Source: Bettongia penicillata ogilbyi
Lineage: Eukaryota > Chordata > Mammalia > Diprotodontia > Potoroidae
Direction: 5' to 3'
Assembly: GCA_023548195.1 (NCBI GenBank)
Contig: JAJHZJ010000311.1
Span: 5,344,687-5,408,686, forward strand
DNA: 64,000 nucleotides
Each line of letters starts with the position of its first letter. Position 1 is the stretch's first letter. The notes beneath the pieces were generated by a model. That model did not search any database and was not told the DNA's origin. It saw nothing but the letters and a program-made list of their open reading frames with translations. Of the stretch, positions 1-11,117 are shown piece after piece. The translations under genes and the position numbers were made by a program.

Positions 1-414
1 AAGGGAATAATATCGAACATTTTAAAACATTTTAAAAGAACCCATCTGTTTGCTTCAAGCAAGAGACGGCCTTGGCAAAGTCATCTGTCCAGAGCTGCAG
101 AAAATGTTTCTCACAAGCTACGGACTCAGGCTAAAGCTCCCCACAGCCTTTGCAAGCTGGGTTGGTTTGGCTTTAGGGATTTTCTGTGAAACCACTGAAA
201 GGTTTTAAGTGCATGTGAGCCTTTATTGCTGAATTCAGCTTCTTTCATCTCTTCTGTCTCCAAGTGACAGTCCTGTGCATCTGAGGCAGCAGCCCTCCGA
301 GAACACATCCTCTTGTCACCACACCCTCTCCTCCCAGCCGAATAATGCCAGGGTTGCCACCTAGTGACCGAAATTCTATTACTCCTGCTCACTCTGATTA
401 GGATCAGTTATAGC
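1..414. other. Sequence without recognised gene or repeat (left edge)
   Basis: No known repeat family or splice-flanked exon is evident. A chance open frame on the - strand (126-392) has no recognisable domain and a composition typical of non-coding DNA. Confidence 0.5.
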
Positions 415-700
415 AGGAAGGAAGGAAAGAAATAAGCATTTATTAAGTATTGCCTATGTGCCAGGCAATATGCTAAGAGCTTTGCAAACATCTCATTTGA
501 TTCTTTCAGAGGAAGGTGTTTCTATTATCCCATTTTACAGTTGAGGAAACTGAGGCAGAGGGTTAAATGACTTGCCCCGGCTAGTACTTATCTGAATATG
601 AATTATCTGAATCTGAATATGAAAATATGAATTAATTATCTGAAGCTGGATTTAAACTCAGGTCTTTCGGATTCCAGGGCCAGAGCTCTGAAACTCCTAT
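415..700 (-). repeat. MIR/CORE-type SINE, reverse
   Basis: Read on + this shows the reversed SINE order: 'catttattaagtattgccta', 'cccattttacagttgagg', 'aaatgacttgcccc' and 'ctggatttaaactcaggtct'. An AT-rich local expansion of 'atctgaatatgaa' units at about 590-645 interrupts the body. Confidence 0.8.
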
Positions 701-1059
701 AAACTTAGAGGCATAAAAAATAAAAAGAGAAATTCTTACTACAATCTCTACCCCCAACTTTATTATCTCAATATTCACTTTTTAAAAATTCATTTTCATT
801 TTGGACATGTTGTCCACAAGCCAAACCTTGACCAATGGTTGTGTCAGATGTGTTAATATTGTTGAAGCCTTGAGGTCATCTTTGACCCTTCCCTCTTTTT
901 TATTCCCCACAAAGATTCCACAATCTTTAGGGAATTCTTGCATCCATCATCTGCATATCAACATCTCCTTGTCCCGTTAGAACAGTCCCTCATTCATTAC
1001 CTGTATGTCTGCAATAGCCCAACAGGTTCTGATGCCTCTACGGTCTCTTTTCCAGAAAC
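701..1059. other. AT-rich sequence, nothing recognised
   Basis: Between two SINEs. No open frame, splice-bounded exon or clear repeat was seen. Confidence 0.4.
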
Positions 1060-1245
1060 AGCACCATAGATTTAGAATCAGAAAGAAACTTTGAGATCAT
1101 TTAGGACAACCTCCTCATTTTACAGTTGGGGAAACTGAGGCCCAGAGAGCTTAAGTTACTTTACTAAGGTCACATAGGTAGTGAGTGGTGGTGTAGAATC
1201 AGAACCCAGAACTCAGGGTTATAATCCAGCCTATACCTTACAGTC
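1060..1245 (-). repeat. MIR-type SINE, reverse
   Basis: Contains 'ctcattttacagttgggga', 'aactgaggcccagagagct' and 'aaggtcacataggtagtgag', in the order expected for a reversed copy. Strongly diverged. Confidence 0.75.
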
Positions 1246-1249
1246 CTTC

Positions 1250-1880
1250 ATACTGATGCCAGATCAATCTTCTGTTTATATTGATCTGGTCATGTTACAT
1301 TTCTGCTCAAAACTCCTTAATAGCTCAGTTATTTATTGGATCTTTCAAACTTCTTAGCTTGGCATAAAGTGCCACTACAATCTGGCATCACTCTTCTTTC
1401 CTCCTAATACTCTTCTCCACATCAGTTATACATTAGCCAAACTGGACTGCTTGCTGTTGTCATATATCCAATGCCTTCCTCTAGCTGTATTTTTGTCAAG
1501 GTCTTTCCTGATGCTGACAATGTTTTCTCCCATCTCCGTATCTGCCTTTTGAAGTTCAACCACTCCTTCATGACTCAAATGCTGCCCCTTTCAGGAAGTC
1601 TTCCCTGATTCCCTGTTGGCAGAAATTTCTTCTTTCTGCCTGCTTCAAATATACTTTGCTCTGTATAAGCACAGAACACAGTCATCTAATGCTTTCTTTC
1701 TATTTTGCACTATGGTAATTAAAATTTATTGTTCTAGCACATCTCACATTTGTGTGTGCATAACATATCCTGTTTGCTAGATTACAAATGCCTGGAGAGT
1801 GAGAACCATTTCTTAATTATCCTTGTATCCAGGTGTGTGCTGCCCTTGGACTTTTGAGAACTGATTATTAAATTTTTATT
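1250..1880 (+). repeat. L2 LINE 3' end
   Basis: Typical L2 3' landmarks occur in order: 'tgctcaaaactccttaatag', 'actcaaatgctgcccctttc', 'aagtcttccctgattccctg' and 'ttacaaatgcctggagagtg'. Old and 5'-truncated. Confidence 0.75.
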
Positions 1881-4859
1881 GTGAGCCTTTACTTAGAAAT
1901 TGTTAAGTCTGAAGCTAAAAGAACACGTACCCAAAGCAGAAGTGGCAGAAAGATTCCAAACTGGATCAGCAGTGTCAGAGGCAATGAATGGTAATAGTAC
2001 CTTCCCAAAAGTCTGATTCAGGAGGCAGAGATGGCTGTGACTGGTAACATCAGGGATGGAGCTGGTATTAATGACAACTCAGGAGGCTTGTTTCAGCGAC
2101 TCAAAGTAGCCCTTTCTTCAATGTCTTCAAATTACTTTTTTTTTCTGTTCCTTCTTTCCCCTCCATTCCCTCACTCTTTCTCCCACTACAATATGTTCCT
2201 TTTTTTGTCATTGACACCAGACCTCCGTAGGGGGAGAGAGTGGAGGGAAACAATTGTTTCGTTTTATAATTTTAGTTTATGATGGGCAAAGAACGATTTT
2301 ATATTATAGGTTTTCCTATTGTTTGCTTTGTTGGCATGGTTCAATTACATGCTTTATTATTTGATTTTGGCTAATTTGCCTAATCTTTGGAGAGGGAGTT
2401 GAGCCAGGGATAGATTTCCTTCCCCCCTACACACATCTTGATTATAGTGTCTGGGAGATTTTCATAATATTTTTACAAAATTGCGTTGTTTGATTGAGTT
2501 TTTTTTTTTTTTTAATCTAGAAAGGTCCTGACTTCACAAGGCTCCAAATTCCCAGATCTAATCCCTTGCCCTAAGGAGGAATTGGAGCTACATGGCCATC
2601 TCAGACAGGCTTTGAGGATGTGCTATTTTGGGATAAGTGGGTATAAGGAAAAAGCAATGGAATCTGAGAATTGAAAAGAACCCCAGGGGTTATCTAATCA
2701 AGTTCCCTTTAGAAGGCATGAGCATCCTCCTCCAGGGCAGATGAAATGAGGGCTTGGCCACTAGCCCGGGATTTCTCAACAGCATTTGGGGCTATCAGAA
2801 TATCTCAGGGCCATTCCATGACCTGTCCAGCACAAGCTGTTCCCTAGGCACTTTGCTTTCACACATCTCTGGGGATCTGTTAACAGCTCCAGGCACATCC
2901 GCTGGGAGCTAAGCCACACGTACTGGGTTCTGAAACCAAAAGCAAGGCCAGGACAAGTAACAACTTAATGAGACTACCCAGCTGGGGGGTCTCTTCCTGG
3001 GTCAATTCCCAAAGCATGTCTTGTAATTGGACAATCTATCTATCTAAAGAGTTGTGTCCGCAGGGGTTTGGAGGGATTAACCCCTGCATCTCAGAACTAA
3101 GACAACTGGGTAATTTTGGATCTGCTCATGTATCGTTTTCGGTCTAGAGTCAATTCTTAATTCTCACTAATGGAGGAGAGTGGTGGAATATAGTTTAAAA
3201 TAGGTTTCGAAAATGTATGTGGTCTCTCGAAGGGCTAGGTAAATGCATAGTACAGATCTTTGTGGGGAAATATATCCTTGGCTGGACTGAGGTCAAATTT
3301 GAGGGGTGCATCCTTTCCGCTCAGTTTTCCCCACTCCATGGCACAAGCCCACCAGATGATCTCCTGTTCTATCCTTCCTCCTCCCTTCTCTTCCTCATCT
3401 CCATTCCCATTTATTTTATACCCCAAATGAATGAATTTAAGTAAATATTCCTTCCTTCCTTGAAAAACCAGGATGATGTTAACCTCCCCTTCCTCCACTA
3501 GCTTAGCATCTCACCTGCATGCTCTTTCGAAACCCTGGGACTTGTTCATTTTCACTTAGTGCACCTCCTAATTTAGCTTGCATTTCAATATCCTGATCAT
3601 GATTTTCAGAAACACACCAGAACACTCCCTACTCTTTCTTCTCTAGCTTATTGTTTCCTGGCCAATTGGCATTGTTACTCTTGGGTATTTACAGCTTTTT
3701 AAATTTTTTGTTTCACTTTCACCAATTACTTTTATTCAACTTTATCTTAAGGTATTTACCCGATTTATACTCATTTTACTTAATAAACCTACTTAAGTTT
3801 TTGCCTATATCTAGAAGAATTGTCCATACAAAAAAGATTTAAAATCATTAAAATAAAAAAAATGTTTTTAACAGTCTGTAATTGCCAATAACTTGTGCTT
3901 CCTGAAGTGATGAGAAGCTTAAGTTTGAGATAAAAACTATATAACATGTGTTATGTTCCGTTGGACTTACAACTTTTAAAAGAATCAATCTCTTGATCTC
4001 TGTGACGCAGTCGGTGTCTCAGATGGAAGATAAATCCTTATATTTGACAGATTTATGTTCTTCTCATATAGATTGTTTCTCATGTAGTGATGTTCTGAGA
4101 TGGGTCTAGTGGAGGGTCATGAGGGACGGCTTAAGAAATTCCAAGGAATATATGGTTTTTGAATGAATGGCTCAGGCCAGCATTTCGCAGTGATTGTGTA
4201 TTATGAGTGCTAGAGAATTATGAGTTAATATGAGAGTGCTTTATAAAAAGTCATTTTTGTAATAATAGCTTGTAAATATTTTAGGTACGGGTCAGTGTCA
4301 ATTAAACTTACCATCCCCAGAGATGCTGCTAAACTGTCAACTTTTGGATTCGTCTTCTCTCAGTGTAGGAAGTACAGAGTGAGTGACTGATTAAGTGTTG
4401 GTGCTACTAGACCAAAATCACGTCCTTTCAGCATGAATGTGTGACATATACAAACTCTGTTCCTTCTGGTTGGTAGATCTCTTCAAATTTCTAGGCCAGT
4501 AGCATGCCTGTAGTCCCAATAAGCCGAAGTTTCCTTGCTTGTACCTCCCCAATACTGACATAGATGAGACATCTTTCATCATAGTTCACCACCAAGTGTA
4601 GGGTCTCATTCAGGTGTAGGCTAGAACCAGTGAGAGCTGCTGGTTAAGTTTTCACTGTGAGCATTTCTATCTTGGAAATGGGCAAAATGTACATATCAGA
4701 ATTTGATTTATTGTTATGTTGATTGTTTAGACTTAAGAAACTGAAGGGGGAAATATTAACAATGAAGACTGAACTTTAAAGTGTGTCATGTGTACATTCT
4801 TTTCAGATCTTAGTAACAGAACTTTATCATTCTTATTATCATTTTTAACGTTGTCCAGT
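1881..4859. other. Long stretch without a recognised gene
   Basis: Mostly unassigned AT-rich sequence. There is a T run at about 2500-2514, and 2640-2760 resembles old CR1/L3- or MIR-derived sequence. Short open frames (for example 3217-3444 + and 3235-3498 -) overlap each other on opposite strands and have no recognisable protein features. Confidence 0.4.
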
Positions 4860-5095
4860 TTTCTTTATTGGCTTTAAAAATGTTTTATTCCCCCCTGCCC
4901 CAGTTACACGTAAAGACAATTTTTTAACATTAATTTAAAAAAATGAGCTCTAAAAATTTTTCCTTCTTCCCTCATCTCCCCCTTCCCTGAGGTGGCAAAC
5001 AATTTGATATTAGGTTATACATGTACAGTTATACAAAACATTTTCTATATTACTCATGTTGTGAAAAAAGACACAGACCCAAAGGAATGAAAAAT
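4860..5095 (-). repeat. L1 3' UTR fragment, reverse
   Basis: Matches the marsupial L1 3' region by pattern, read on +: 'cccccagttacacgtaaa'-like sequence, a pyrimidine-rich tract, 'caatttgatattaggttata' and 'tactcatgttgtgaaaaaag'. Confidence 0.7.
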
Positions 5096-6095
5096 CCATG
5101 TGTACATTTTTAGAGTCAGTTGTTAAACATTTGCCAGCACATGGTTGAATATTCCTCTGCCACTTCTCACTAGCCAGTCCACCAGGATAGTCCTTATGCT
5201 GTTTGTCATGTATGACTGTTACTTCATGGAACCTGCTTTAGGCTTACCTTTAACCTCTATTTACCTAAGGAACACATCAATATCTTCATGCAGTTAGGGA
5301 CTTCATTAATATTTGATGGCTTTTCTTCTGATACCATAGCAAATGAGGATTCAAAACTACCGTTCATTAGATTATCAAAAGGTACCAAAGGTTTTCTTAT
5401 TTCAGGTAAAGAAACAATTAAATTGAAATCTACCACATCTTCAGATTGCATTTTTTTTTTTCAATAAAGAAATGAGGGATCTCTTTTGTTTCTCTCCCAT
5501 CTGATTCATCCATGTGAACTGTGAAAGCCAGCTGCTTACAGCTAGTGTTTCAGGCTGGAATAATGCTGGACTTATTATTTCTAGCATGTTCTTTTAAAGA
5601 GGCAGACCTAGCAGGTCTTGGTTTCATGCAGCAAAGGGCCAGGCCCATCTAGCACCATCAATATCCTGGCAGGCTGGTGGTACCTAATGTGTCTCGGTTA
5701 ATGTGCTCCTCCAGGACTATATCCTGTGGAAACCAGTACTACTGGGGCCCAATCTCATGGTAGATGAGCAGAGGCAAGTGATCGATTGTGAAGCAGGAGC
5801 GAGGCCTGTAGCCAGGCTGAGATGGAGATCTCTACCTACAACTGCCCGCACCAGTTCACCTCTTCACATTACACACACCTTTGTGTTTCTGGGAGGGGCT
5901 GTGGCTGTTGTGGGATTGTGCTCAGCTCTGGAGGCCAGAGGTATTTCAAATGTACAGGGACTCTTGAAATGTCTGGTTTAATTTAAACCTTGTTTCTTTG
6001 CTGTCAGTGCTTTTATAAAGGGTTTTATCTCCAGATAAAGATAAGCTGATTTTTGTTACCTTCATAGTGAGTGTTTGTTATAAGGGAGTGAACAG
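5096..6095. other. Unassigned sequence including a CpG-retaining block
   Basis: 5500-5980 is less AT-rich than its surroundings and keeps several CpGs. It has a 92-codon open frame on + (5703-5981) that I do not recognise. Neither strand gives a convincing exon with splice sites. Confidence 0.35.
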
Positions 6096-6099
6096 CACA

Positions 6100-6365
6100 G
6101 GTGGTGTTTGTCCTTCATTCTTGAAAAGGACCATGATGTCAAGATGATGACATGACTTGCAATTGACTTTGATTTGAATGAGGGAGGGCTGTGCAAGGTC
6201 AGCAGCCTCACTTCGTCCTCCAGAGTCATCTGGGTCCAGCAGCCTGATATTCATCAGGGCGACTGGCAATGGCCCAGGATGCAATGGGAGAACCTGGCCA
6301 TTTTAAGTTAAGGTGTTATCAGATTCTCACTTTGAGTGAGATACACCCATTCACTGAATAGGTCT
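6100..6365 (-). repeat. RTE-tailed SINE (MAR4-like), reverse
   Basis: The reversed tail 'tgtttgtccttcattcttga' followed by 'aaaggaccatgatgtcaaga' is the hallmark of the RTE-derived 3' end. Then come 'tccagagtcatctgggtcca' and the head 'gatacacccattcactgaat'. It closely parallels the copies at 17210 and 62255. Confidence 0.85.
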
Positions 6366-6619
6366 CTTTAAATACAATACTATACAAAGGAGGGAAGTTC
6401 AGAAGGGAACCAGAAGCCAGTTGCTTTAGATTTAACCATGAGCCTCTTAAGTCCATGGTTCTACAAAGAGGGACTGCATGTGTATTGCCAGTGTTTGTTT
6501 TTTTATTTTTATTTTGGAAGGGGGAAGGTGAGGCAATCACCTTGTAGGAATGCATAAGTGCAAGAATGGAGAGTTGAGTTTGGGGAACAGCTACTAGTCC
6601 AGTTTGACCGGAAGGTAGA

Positions 6620-6745
6620 GTTTGTGAAGAGTTAAGTGACTTGCCCAAGGTCACACAGCTAGTAAGTGTCAAGTGTCTGAGGCTGGATTTGAATTTAGAT
6701 TCTCCTGACTCCAGGCCAGTACTCTATTCACCCTGCTGCCCCCCC
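6620..6745 (-). repeat. SINE fragment, reverse (MAR1/MIR type)
   Basis: Includes 'aagtgacttgcccaaggtca', 'cacagctagtaagtgtcaag' and 'tctcctgactccaggccagt', the reversed tRNA-like half. It abuts a short forward L2 tail at 6746-6812 ('tctggcacctagtaagtgct'). Confidence 0.8.
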
Positions 6746-6812
6746 CCAGTGTTTATTTAGCACAGGGTCTGGCACCTAGTAAGTGCTTAATAAGTATATG
6801 TTGAATGACTGA

Positions 6813-7221
6813 TGCCCCCCAACAATGTACACATTGGTGGAGCAATTATTGACAGTTCACTTGCTCCACTGGTTTCTCTTTGTTAGGGTATACAGCCACA
6901 GGGCTTAGTTCTAACAGCTGTTGGAATGTGGCCACTTTGCTTCCCCAAACTGACCAGCTGTAAGCAGAGGCAAGTTCCCTAGGGTTGACACCAACAGATT
7001 TACTATTCTTCTCCTGTTTGGCACAGGAATGAGTTTCCATTCCTTCTGACACATAGTATGGTCAATGGCTGAGACTCACTTCTCCCCAAGTGAGAGTTCT
7101 ATGAGTCCAGCTCACAATGACGACCTTTGGCCATTTCCTCAGGCTTGGTTTGCCTCATCTGTGTTCTCTGGGTGCAAGTGGAAGGTCAGAAGAACACTGT
7201 GTTGTTGATTAGGGTGTAAGG
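6813..7221. other. Unassigned sequence
   Basis: No gene or clear repeat. A 68-codon open frame on - (6846-7052) has no recognisable features. Confidence 0.35.
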
Positions 7222-7445
7222 CAGACCTGTACAACTTGGCAGTAAGTAGGGGCCAAAATTAAAATGGCTAAACTTCTTTGGGGTGCAAGTAGTTTAGACT
7301 ACAGACAGACTGACCATGGTTGGTTGCTGTGGGTCACGTGACAAACAGGAAAGTGCACAAATGGCAAATCTACATTTTTTGCTGGCCCCATGAAATCCTT
7401 TAGTGAACTGAAAGTAACCTCCGGGCTGTGTGTTCTGCAGGCCTG
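7222..7445. mobile_element. Non-autonomous hAT-like DNA transposon (MITE)
   Basis: The ends are imperfect inverted repeats: left 'cagacctgtacaac', right 'gttctgcaggcctg', 11 of 14 pairing. The flanking 8-mers 7214-7221 'gtgtaagg' and 7446-7453 'gggtaggg' match at 6 of 8, consistent with an eroded 8-bp hAT target duplication. No coding capacity is left in the 224 bp. Confidence 0.55.
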
Positions 7446-7649
7446 GGGTAGGGGGATATGCATGATCCGCACTTGGCCTGTACCAACCTCAGGGTGGTTT
7501 GTGCTTGCTATATGACCAGGATTGGTGGTCTCTGTAAGAAATAGGGGACATTTTACAGCATAACATTATAGAACATAGACTCACAGTTGGCTGGTTCTTC
7601 AAGTGATTTAGTTTAAGTTCAGCTTGAACAGGAGTTCCCCACTACAATA

Positions 7650-7775
7650 GTCAATAAAGACAAATGCTTATGAAGTATTTGCTATGTATCAGATGCTAGA
7701 CTAGAATTTTGATATACAAAGGGAAAAATAAATGATCTTCTGTAGGCATACCACCATAATACATATAAATAACTA
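7650..7775 (-). repeat. L2 3' end, reverse
   Basis: Contains 'aaatgcttatgaagtatttg' and 'ctatgtatcagatgctagac', then 'atatacaaagggaaaaataa', the reversed L2 3' end. Confidence 0.6.
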
Positions 7776-7787
7776 GAGTAAAAGGGA

Positions 7788-8006
7788 AATTGAGAGAGAC
7801 AGAGACAGAGAGAGATAGAGACAAAGAGATTGACAGAGACAGACAGACAGACAGAGAATGAGAGACAGAGACAGAAAGATTGAGAGAGGCAAAAACAGGG
7901 ACAGAGATAGAGATAGGGAGACAGAGAGAAAGAAGGAGGAAGAGGAGGAAGAGAAAGAAGAGGAAAAGGAGGAGGAGGGAGGAAGGAAGAGGGAGAGAGA
8001 GAGATG
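7788..8006. repeat. Purine-rich simple repeat (GAGACA / GGA)
   Basis: A run of about 220 bp on + is nearly all purine, changing from GAGACA-like units to GGA/GAA units. Apparent serine/leucine-rich open frames on - come from this repeat. Confidence 0.9.
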
Positions 8007-8029
8007 AGCCAAGTTCTTGAGTTACTTAT

Positions 8030-8290
8030 CTTCCCAGACTGGCCATTCCACTTGTTGATGTGCTAATTGTTAGAAAATATGGAGCCAAGATCTGACACGG
8101 ACTGGCTGTCTGAAACCAATCAAAACAAATTCTTCATCCACATATAAGCCCTTCACTTGGAGACAGCCATCATGTCCGCCAGCTCACCAAGGTCCCACAC
8201 TGAACGTTCTCTACATGTGTTCCTACCCAGACACCTTCCTGGCTGTGGGCACTGAACTTAGTGAAGCATGACTTTCTAGTTCTCTGACCT
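8030..8290 (+). repeat. CR1/L3 LINE 3' region
   Basis: Resembles the L3/CR1 3' end: 'ctaattgttagaaaatatgg', 'agccaagatctgacacgg', and 'cccttcacttggagacagcc' followed by 'atcatgtccgcc'. Confidence 0.6.
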
Positions 8291-8354
8291 CAAAGGCAAA
8301 TTGGGTAAATGCCATCTGAGAAGGGAGATGGTGTGGAATGATGCAAATAATAAC

Positions 8355-8482
8355 GTACTAGAAAGTCAGAAGAGCTTGATTCTAAATCTGGCCTTGTTAC
8401 TGTGTGACCCTGGGTAAGTGACTTCACTTCTCTGGGTCTATGTTGTTCCTTTTTTTTTTTTAATCTGTTAAAGATTTTGATG
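8355..8482 (+). repeat. MIR-type SINE, forward
   Basis: Contains 'gttactgtgtgaccctgggt' and 'aagtgacttcacttctctgg', ending at a T run and 'aatctgttaaagatttt'. Confidence 0.7.
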
Positions 8483-8489
8483 AGATGAT

Positions 8490-8665
8490 GATGATAACAC
8501 AAGCTAGTACTTTAAGTTTACAAAGCACTTACCCTATGTCCCCTCTTTTAAGCCTCACAACAATTCTGTGCAGTAGCTATTATTATCCCCATTTTATAAA
8601 TATGGAAACTGAGGATGAAATAGGCTAAGTGATCTCCAGGCAGTCTTTTCCTGCTCTAATGTTCT
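8490..8665 (-). repeat. MIR-type SINE, reverse
   Basis: 'gtttacaaagcacttaccct', 'tattattatccccattttat' and 'ggaaactgaggatgaaatag' are reversed MIR landmarks. Lies directly beside a forward copy. Confidence 0.7.
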
Positions 8666-9004
8666 GTGACTCAGTGAATCTAGAAATAGGTCTAAATGGG
8701 AAGCTGAGTTCCTTTCTCATATGGACTGGGTGAACTGAGAAGAAACAATCCCCTTGGGGGAGGATTTTTTTTGTTTATTTAAGCAAGACACCCAGAGAAA
8801 AAAATGCAATGGGGGATACCCTGGCCAAAAAAAAAAAAAAGAAAAAGAGAACCTAGAGCAGTTGACACCAGATGTTTCCCCAATTTGCTGCTTTCACTTG
8901 GCCTTTTTCTGTTTCCTGCTTCTGTCCTTGGACATGTTTTTCATTTTTGATCTGGTTGCTGATTTACATTGTGAAGAAAAGGATGGATATATTTACTTCT
9001 CTGA

Positions 9005-9092
9005 ATACATATATATGTATATATGCATATATAGATATAGATAGATGATAGATGTGCATATGTATGTATGTGCATATATGTATATCTATCTG

Positions 9093-9156
<64 letters not shown>

Positions 9157-9172
9157 CCTACCTATCTAGTGT
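9005..9172. repeat. (CTAT)n tetranucleotide microsatellite
   Basis: A nearly perfect CTAT array runs from about 9083 to 9168 (over 20 units), preceded by degenerate TATA/GATA repeats from about 9005. Probably length-variable. Confidence 0.95.
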
Positions 9173-9334
9173 TCCCTCCCGCAACTGAAACCCCTGTCCC
9201 CCAGGTGAGCACTTTTTGGAAGGAGCTGTTTTTTGGTTTTTGTCTTTGTATACTCCACACTTTTTGTACGTTTGATACCTAGCAAGTGCTGAACGAAAGC
9301 TAGATGGTTAGAGTGCAGGAAGGAATGGGGTTAA

Positions 9335-9670
9335 TAAGCATGACATAGTAGAAAGAACACAGATTCTGAGATCAGTAGTCAGGAGTCAGAGGACTAGATC
9401 TAGGCCAAGTTACTTAATCTGCAAGTCTCAGTATATTCATCCATAAAATGGTCATTTAATTCACTTACTGAGTTCCTACAGTGTTCAGAGCTCTAGCTTG
9501 AGAAGCTACAGAGACAAAGGTCCATTAAGATCTCCCTTAAGGAGCTTACAAGCATTAATACACAGTATGCTTTCACTACTGACCTCACTGGGTCATTGCA
9601 AGGATCCAAGGAAATAATGTATGTAAAGTGCTTGGCAACTTTAAGGTTCTGTATAATTCAATAATCATGC
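9335..9670 (+). repeat. MIR-type SINE interrupted by L2-like sequence
   Basis: The forward MIR 5' half (9337-9455, 'catagtagaaagaacacaga') and 3' half (9570-9670, 'aatgtatgtaaagtgcttgg') are separated by about 100 bp of reversed L2-like sequence ('aaggagcttacaagcattaa'). Read as a nested insertion. Confidence 0.55.
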
Positions 9671-9779
9671 TTTGGTGCTTTTTCTGTTGAGGGAGGGAGC
9701 AGCTACATGGTTCAGTGGCCTGGGATTATAGCTATGGTTGGTGTACCCTGGCAAGGTGCTTTATTCTGCTCTGTGGATT

Positions 9780-10010
9780 AATAGAAACTTATTAAGCACC
9801 TTGAGTAGCTCTGTGGGATAATAAGAGAAACAGAAAACAACTCCTAATTACGTGAGCGTTTTCCTTATACCAGCCCTGTGAGGAAAATAGTACAAGAAGT
9901 TTTATCCCCCTTTTACAGATGAGGAAGCTGAAATTAAGGCATTCACCCAAGGTCACACAGTCAGTGAGTGGCAGCATTTAGGCAGAAAACCAAGTCTTCT
10001 GACTCTTAAA
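9780..10010 (-). repeat. MIR-type SINE, reverse
   Basis: 'ccccttttacagatgaggaa', 'cacccaaggtcacacagtca' and 'gtcttctgactcttaaatca' occur in reversed order. Confidence 0.8.
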
Positions 10011-10059
10011 TCAATGCCATTTTCACTTTGCCTGTATATCTCTCTAATTTACTGTGTGA

Positions 10060-10270
10060 ATAAATGAATACTAGACCTGGTAGGGACCTGAGAGATTATA
10101 ATCTAAATAAACCCCTTAATTTTCACAGAATCACGAAATTTGGGTGAGATCTCAGAGGCCACACCTAACAATACCCATGTCTACAGTATATCAAATGAGC
10201 AGTCATCCATTCTTTGAAAACCAAAAAGGAGGGATGGTCTCACTACTCTTAAGACAGCTCATTCCAGTAA
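10060..10270 (+). repeat. CR1/L3-like LINE fragment
   Basis: 'gagatctcagaggccacacc', 'gcagtcatccattctttgaa' and 'aagacagctcattccagtaa' match the general L3/CR1 3' pattern. Confidence 0.5.
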
Positions 10271-10700
10271 ATCAACAAGCATTTATTAAGTGAACCACTG
10301 TGTTAGTATGGCAGACTGGGGGGATGAGAACAACTTGTTTCAATGCCCATGACAGCGGCTGAAGCAGTCGCTGTGGAGTACTTAGAGATTGGTCAGGCAT
10401 GGAAGACACCAAGGTCTTCCCCTGCCTCCTGGGGCCATTGCCATCTGTCTTGACTTTTGTTCTGCCACTGGACTTTAAAGACTGGAAGAAAGAATGAGGC
10501 TGATGACTTAGCGCAACTCTGCCTCACTTAAATCCAATTCACACAGAAGTCAAGACAATACCCTATGACATCATTGATCCTCTGAAAACGAAGGACAAAC
10601 TAATAACATCCTGTAAGGTGCCAAGAGTACAACATGAAAAAATCAGACAGTTCTTGTTCTCATGTATCTTACATTCTATCCAGGGAAACAACACGTACTC
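10271..10700 (-). repeat. L2 3' end, reverse, split by a SINE
   Basis: The left part 'aacaagcatttattaagtga' and right part 'gtgccaagagtacaacatg' with 'ttgttctcatgtatcttaca' look like one reversed L2 3' end. It is separated by the RTE-tailed SINE at about 10300-10612. Confidence 0.55.
10300..10612 (+). repeat. RTE-tailed SINE with a distinct 5' head
   Basis: The 5' part ('cccatgacagcggctgaagc', 'ttggtcaggcatggaagaca') does not look like the head of the other RTE-tailed SINEs here. The 3' part ('gcctcacttaaatccaattc', 'gacatcattgatcctctgaa', 'aacgaaggacaaact') is the shared RTE tail. Confidence 0.75.
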
Positions 10701-10720
10701 TGTAACTTACAGTCTTGAGA

Positions 10721-10863
10721 CAGGGATTCTTAAACAAACTTGTGTCATGGCCTGGGGCAGTCTTGTGAAGACTATGGACCCTTTCTCAGAATAATGCTTG
10801 TAAGTGACTAAAATAAAATGCCTAGAATTACAAAGTAGACCAATTGAAATTGTACCTCCCTTT
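10721..10863 (+). mobile_element. hAT-like MITE, 5' part (CAGGGATTCTTAA family)
   Basis: Starts with the inverted-repeat end 'cagggattcttaaa' and continues 'cttgtgtcatggcctggggc', 'agtcttgtgaagactatgga'. It stops where a MAR1 SINE begins, and the 3' end is not seen beyond that SINE. Same family as 15817-16803 and 61584-61788. Confidence 0.65.
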
Positions 10864-10864
10864 G

Positions 10865-11117
10865 GATTTGGGCAGCTAGGTGGCACAGTGGATAAAGTGC
10901 TGGGCCTAGAGTCAGGGAGAACTGAGTTCAAACTTGATAGACATTTATTAGCTATATGACCATGGGTAAGTCACTTAACCCTGTTTGCTTCAGTTTCCTC
11001 ATCTATAAAATGAACTGGAGAAAGAAATAGCAAACCACTTTAGTTTCTTTGCCAAGAAAATCCCAAATGGAGTCATGAAGAGTTGGACACAACTGAAACA
11101 ACTCCACAACAGCATGG
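10865..11117 (+). repeat. MAR1-type tRNA-derived SINE, forward
   Basis: Full-length pattern: 'gggcagctaggtggcacagt' head, 'aactgagttcaaacttga' box B region, 'gtcacttaaccctgtttgct', 'cagtttcctcatctataaaa', and the tail 'tttgccaagaaaatcccaaa' with 'agttggacacaactgaaaca'. Confidence 0.92.
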
